From Nonlabens arenilitoris (GTDB lineage: Bacteria; Bacteroidota; Bacteroidia; Flavobacteriales; Flavobacteriaceae): a DNA stretch of 9,622 nucleotides. Numbering within the stretch: position 1 is the stretch's first letter; the number at the start of each line of letters is the position of its first letter. The notes beneath the pieces were generated by a model. It made no database searches and was not told where the DNA came from. It was given only the letters and a program-made list of their open reading frames with translations. Shown in pieces: positions 6,978 to 9,622 of the stretch. The DNA is taken from assembly GCF_002954765.1 (NCBI RefSeq), contig NZ_MTPW01000003.1:1-9622 (forward strand), given 5' to 3'. The translations under genes and the position numbers were made by a program.

Positions 6978-6985
6978 CAAAAGTA
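6978..6985 (-). promoter_or_regulatory. Mirror copy of the desulfurase -7 element
   Basis: On the minus strand TACTTTTG ends five bases before the start codon at 6972, identical to 2645-2652. Confidence 0.4.
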
Positions 6986-7032
6986 AAAGAAATGACCTTA
7001 AAAATTAACTTTAAAGCTCGAATAGTAATCCT

Positions 7033-7040
7033 TATTTTTG
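7033..7040 (+). promoter_or_regulatory. Mirror copy of the lipoprotein -7 element
   Basis: TATTTTTG ends five bases before the start codon at 7046, identical to 2590-2597. Confidence 0.4.
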
Positions 7041-7045
7041 AAGAT

Positions 7046-7935
7046 ATGAAAAAACTGCTTTACCTAATAATTCCTATAGCTTTAATAGGCTGTGATGATG
7101 GAGACCTAATTCTAGATGATTTAGACTTTGAAGGCGCCACCGTTCAAGCATGTGAAATTCTAGAAGATGAGGACACGTCAGATTATCTTTTCTATATGAT
7201 TAATGATACTGAAACGATATCATTACAATTGTCTACAACAGACGATATTTTGAGTTCTGAGGCAACACATGGTCCATATTCTTTAACTACTAATGATTTA
7301 GAATACCGTAAACTTAGTGACGCAGCAGGTAGTGATTATTATTGTAATGATATTCCTCCGTCTAGCCCAACAACTTTACAAACCTTCATAGGTGAAGATG
7401 GCGACGTCTATATTGTAACCAGTATTGAAGAAGAAGACAATGACGGAATCAGTGCTGTTGACGAAGGAATTGCGACCTTGCAAGATACAGATATGGATGG
7501 TCTACCAGATTACATTGATGAAGATGACGATGGTGATAATGTATTAACTATTAATGAAGGGATTAACCTTACCGATCTTTCTTGAGTCAGGATACAGATG
7601 GTGATGGAATACCAGATTATCTAGATAATGATGACGATGGTGATGGCATCCCTACCATACAAGAAGACCTTAATCGTGATTTAAGCCCTGCAAATGACCG
7701 CCTATTAGTAGGAACAGATTTACAACCTTACTATCTTATCAATTCTACAGAAATGGCTAGTCCAGCCATCGACACATTTAGACCACATGAGTACTCAAGT
7801 ACGGCAAGTTTAGATATTAGTATAGAAAATTTAACAGCAACTAGCGACAGTAGAGAAATCATTATCGCTTTTTACGAGTTTGGAACATTTGTAAGAACAG
7901 TGACAAAGACGATCACACCTAATTTTGTCCCTTAG
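7046..7935 (+). pseudogene. Calcium-binding-repeat lipoprotein (right copy), one frameshift
   Basis: This is the mirror copy of 1694-2584, with the same MKKLLYLIIPIALIGC signal and lipobox from 7046. A single C is missing in TTTCCTTGAG near 7580, which places a stop just after NLTDLS. The remaining DTDGDGIPDYLDNDDDGDG repeat and C-terminal domain follow in another frame to 7935. The left arm is uninterrupted at this point, so the protein is presumably intact in the organism. Confidence 0.85.
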
Positions 7936-7940
7936 AGCTT

Positions 7941-8478
7941 TTATTTAGGATTCTGATATATATAAACCTCAGTGGCACCTCTACCATATTTCTGAAAATC
8001 AGCATCATAATAAGTAATATCATTATAGCGATCAAACAGAAATTCTAGCTCTTTTTAAGGACACCTTCACCTACACCATGTATAAAAACAAGTTTAGGAA
8101 TACGTTCCTTACGAGCCCATTCTAACTTATATCGTGCTGTATCCATTTGTGTATTAAGTTTATCAAAAGCATCCATACCACGTTCACTTTTTACTAATTG
8201 ATGGATGTGCAGATCTATTTCTACAGCTGGAATTTCCTTAGCTTTTTTACGAGAAACCTGACGCTTTTTTCCTTTTTGAATAGCAACCTCTTGCTTTACA
8301 ACAACACGATCAACTTTAAATCTTTGATCTAAAATAAGCTCTGATTCATGGTAATCGATTCAATATCATCATCTGTAATGATGGTAATTAATTTCGCTTT
8401 CGCGGAAGCGACTACACCACCAAACTCATCGTCTAATACCAATACCCGATCACCTACCTTAAATTTCCTCATTTTCAT
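7941..8478 (-). pseudogene. Smr domain protein (right copy), two frameshifts
   Basis: This is the mirror copy of 1149-1688. One T is missing near 8361, in the match to GAAATCGATT, which ends the N-terminal frame at DDDIESITMNQSLF. Another is missing in the T-run near 8052, just beside HGVGEGVLKK. The left arm reads through both sites, so these are best taken as read errors. The N-terminal KFKVGDRVLVLDDEFGGVV segment and the near copy of the 16-base palindrome are preserved. Confidence 0.83.
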
Positions 8479-8653
8479 CAATATTATCTTCTTGCTTATC
8501 ACGACTATATTGATAAGCAGCAATCATAAGCAAAACGATTCCAGCAATTTGAAAGAACAAAACACCATTCTCAAAATACATAGAACACAGTAAAAATAGA
8601 ATACCTGCGATAAGCAGAATTCCGTTAAATTGTTTTATATTTATCATATTCAT
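8459..8653 (-). CDS. Small two-helix membrane protein (right copy), intact
   Basis: This is the mirror copy of 974-1168 with the same 64 residues: two hydrophobic helices and an acidic tail ending NEEI. It is the only gene with an identical intact frame in both arms, so its sequence has been read twice without disagreement. A longer start at 8674 is possible. The tail overlaps the Smr gene start as on the left. Confidence 0.68.
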   Translation of the reverse strand: MNMINIKQFNGILLIAGILFLLCSMYFENGVLFFQIAGIVLLMIAAYQYSRDKQEDNIDENEEI

Positions 8654-8656
8654 CGT

Positions 8657-8664
8657 CAAATTTA
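8657..8664 (-). promoter_or_regulatory. Mirror copy of the miniprotein -7 element
   Basis: On the minus strand TAAATTTG ends three bases before the ATG at 8653, identical to 963-970. Confidence 0.4.
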
Positions 8665-8770
8665 CACCATACATCTAATTTAAGTGTAAGGAATCAATAT
8701 TTACGTAAAACTTTTCCTGTGTAGGTCTGAAAAGCTTTTATTTTGTAATCGCTAGTTAATAGTATTTAAT

Positions 8771-9622
8771 ATGAAAAATTTTATTTTAAGTTTAATTACA
8801 ATTCTTACCTTAAGCGTTGGAGCTGCTCAGGTTTATGTAGGTGATGGTTTTATTTATTCCAAAGGAACTAACCTGTATGCAAAGGGAAAATAAATCTTTC
8901 TACCAACGGAAAGTTATATTTAAGAAACGAAGCTCAATTAATTCAAAGTGATAATGTGGACAATGAAGGAGCTGGTATTTTATCTGTATTTCAAGAAGGA
9001 ACATCAAATGAATATACCTATAATTATTGGTCTTCTCCGGTAGGAAACCCAACAGGTATAGGAAATCAAGATTTTGACTTAAGTGAACAAATTTACTTTC
9101 CGGTATTACAAGCTGGATTTACTGAAACCGGTTTTGACGCTGCTGCTCCGAATACCGACTTGAGAACTAATTTGGTTATCGATGCACAAAAAGCGACGTT
9201 AACTGGGATAGGCAACCCTACTGGAAGATCTGATGTCCAAGATTTATCTACACTAACGGTGACTAGACCTTTAGAAATTTCAGGTCGATGGTTGTACAAA
9301 TATGATCTAGCAGGAAGTGGAAACGGAAGTTACGGTAACTGGACTAGAGTAATTACAGCAGATGTAGAACCTGGAATAGCTTTACTATGAAAGGTGTAGA
9401 ACAAGTCGGTGGTGGACCTAACTTAGTTTCAAATGCTGTTACTGGCTTTTTAGGTCAGAGAATAGATTTTAGAGGAAGACCTCTTAACGGTGACATTTCA
9501 ATGACTATCGCATTAGATGATGTAGCCATTATAGGTAATCCTTATCCTAGCGCATTGGATATGAAAAAGTTTTTAGAGGACAATACAATCCTTCATCTTC
9601 TTTATCACAAATTGATCCAGTA
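8771..9622 (+). pseudogene. Secreted surface protein (right copy), frameshifted, 3' end outside window
   Basis: This is the mirror copy of 1-856. It starts at 8771 with the same signal peptide and the same early stop after LYAKGK, near 8891-8893. The body then reopens and runs to a stop at 9388-9390. There the GCTTTAC match lacks one T found on the left, so PGIAFTMKGVEQV is broken. Another C is missing in ACAATACAATCC near 9589. The early break is shared with the left arm; the two later ones are private to this copy. As on the left, any C-terminal sorting domain would lie outside the window. Confidence 0.72.

Larger units (their letters stand above)
4885..9622. repeat. Right arm of window-wide inverted repeat
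   Basis: This is the reverse complement of 3-4763. It is about 24 bases shorter, through single-base losses. From matched landmarks the deficit is 16 bases over the receptor fragment nearest the fold, 2 around the hairpin, 1 net over the desulfurase, 1 over the lipoprotein, 2 over the Smr gene and 2 over the surface protein. The receptor and its flanks nearest the fold are thus far more damaged than the distal 3.8 kb. Many losses are in short homopolymers, as in raw single-molecule reads. The arm is useful mainly as a second reading of the same molecule: it repairs the left-arm break in the desulfurase. Confidence 0.97.

Noticed and set aside
1..9622. Genuine duplicated gene cluster, inverted transposon or linear replicon with hairpin end
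   Set aside because: Differences between arms are single-base deletions concentrated near the fold. There is no transposase, terminal repeat, target duplication, replication gene or telomere-like sequence, and the fold splits a conserved gene. Not formally excluded without read data.
1..9622. CRISPR array, tRNA, rRNA, riboswitch or defence system
   Set aside because: I saw no short direct repeats with spacers, no cloverleaf or rRNA sequence, and no nuclease, transposase or toxin-like genes; the coding content is ordinary flavobacterial housekeeping and envelope genes.

Overview
The window is one giant inverted repeat. Positions 3-4763 (left arm) reappear as the reverse complement in 4885-9622 (right arm), separated by about 121 bases of single-copy sequence (4764-4884). 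Only about 4.9 kb of unique DNA is therefore present: every gene appears twice in mirror image, and the palindrome runs to both ends of the window. The arms differ mainly by single-base deletions, many in short homopolymers. The right arm is about 24 bases shorter overall, and about 16 of those missing bases fall in the roughly 900 bases just after the fold. The fold lies inside a coding sequence. I read this as a fold-back (template-switch or inverted-duplicate) chimera of a single long read or amplified molecule, left unpolished, rather than a natural palindromic locus.

The unique content looks like a chromosomal piece from a marine-type Flavobacteriaceae member, perhaps near Nonlabens or Dokdonia; the genus is a guess. 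Grounds are the AT-rich composition, TAnnTTTG promoter motifs without Shine-Dalgarno sites, a SusC/CirA-style TonB-dependent receptor C-terminus, a secreted protein of the kind exported by the type IX system, a Bacteroidetes-type Smr-domain protein, and the palindrome CGCTTTCGCGAAAGCG.

Layout, read on the left arm: (1) 1-856 minus, secreted surface protein, 3' end outside the window, with one frameshift shared by both arms; (2) 974-1168 plus, two-helix membrane miniprotein; (3) 1149-1688 plus, Smr/MutS2-like domain protein overlapping gene 2; (4) 1694-2584 minus, acidic lipoprotein with thrombospondin-type-3-like calcium-binding repeats; (5) 2658-3808 plus, NifS/IscS-type cysteine desulfurase, 383 residues once the two arms are combined; (6) a palindromic hairpin at 3810-3827; (7) 3846-4763 minus, C-terminal barrel of a TonB-dependent receptor, whose next upstream part is the spacer at 4764-4884. 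The right arm repeats these in reverse order: receptor 4764-5787 plus, desulfurase 5823-6972 minus, lipoprotein 7046-7935 plus, Smr protein 7941-8478 minus, miniprotein 8459-8653 minus, surface protein 8771-9622 plus.

The genes do not form one pathway. Genes 2 and 3 are an overlapping pair that is probably co-transcribed. Genes 4 and 5 are divergent from a 73-base intergenic region. Genes 5 and 7 converge on the hairpin, and genes 1, 4 and 7 are cell-envelope functions. I found no mobile element, CRISPR array, tRNA, rRNA or new system. The most important fact about the window is its mirrored structure and what that implies for the apparent gene breaks.
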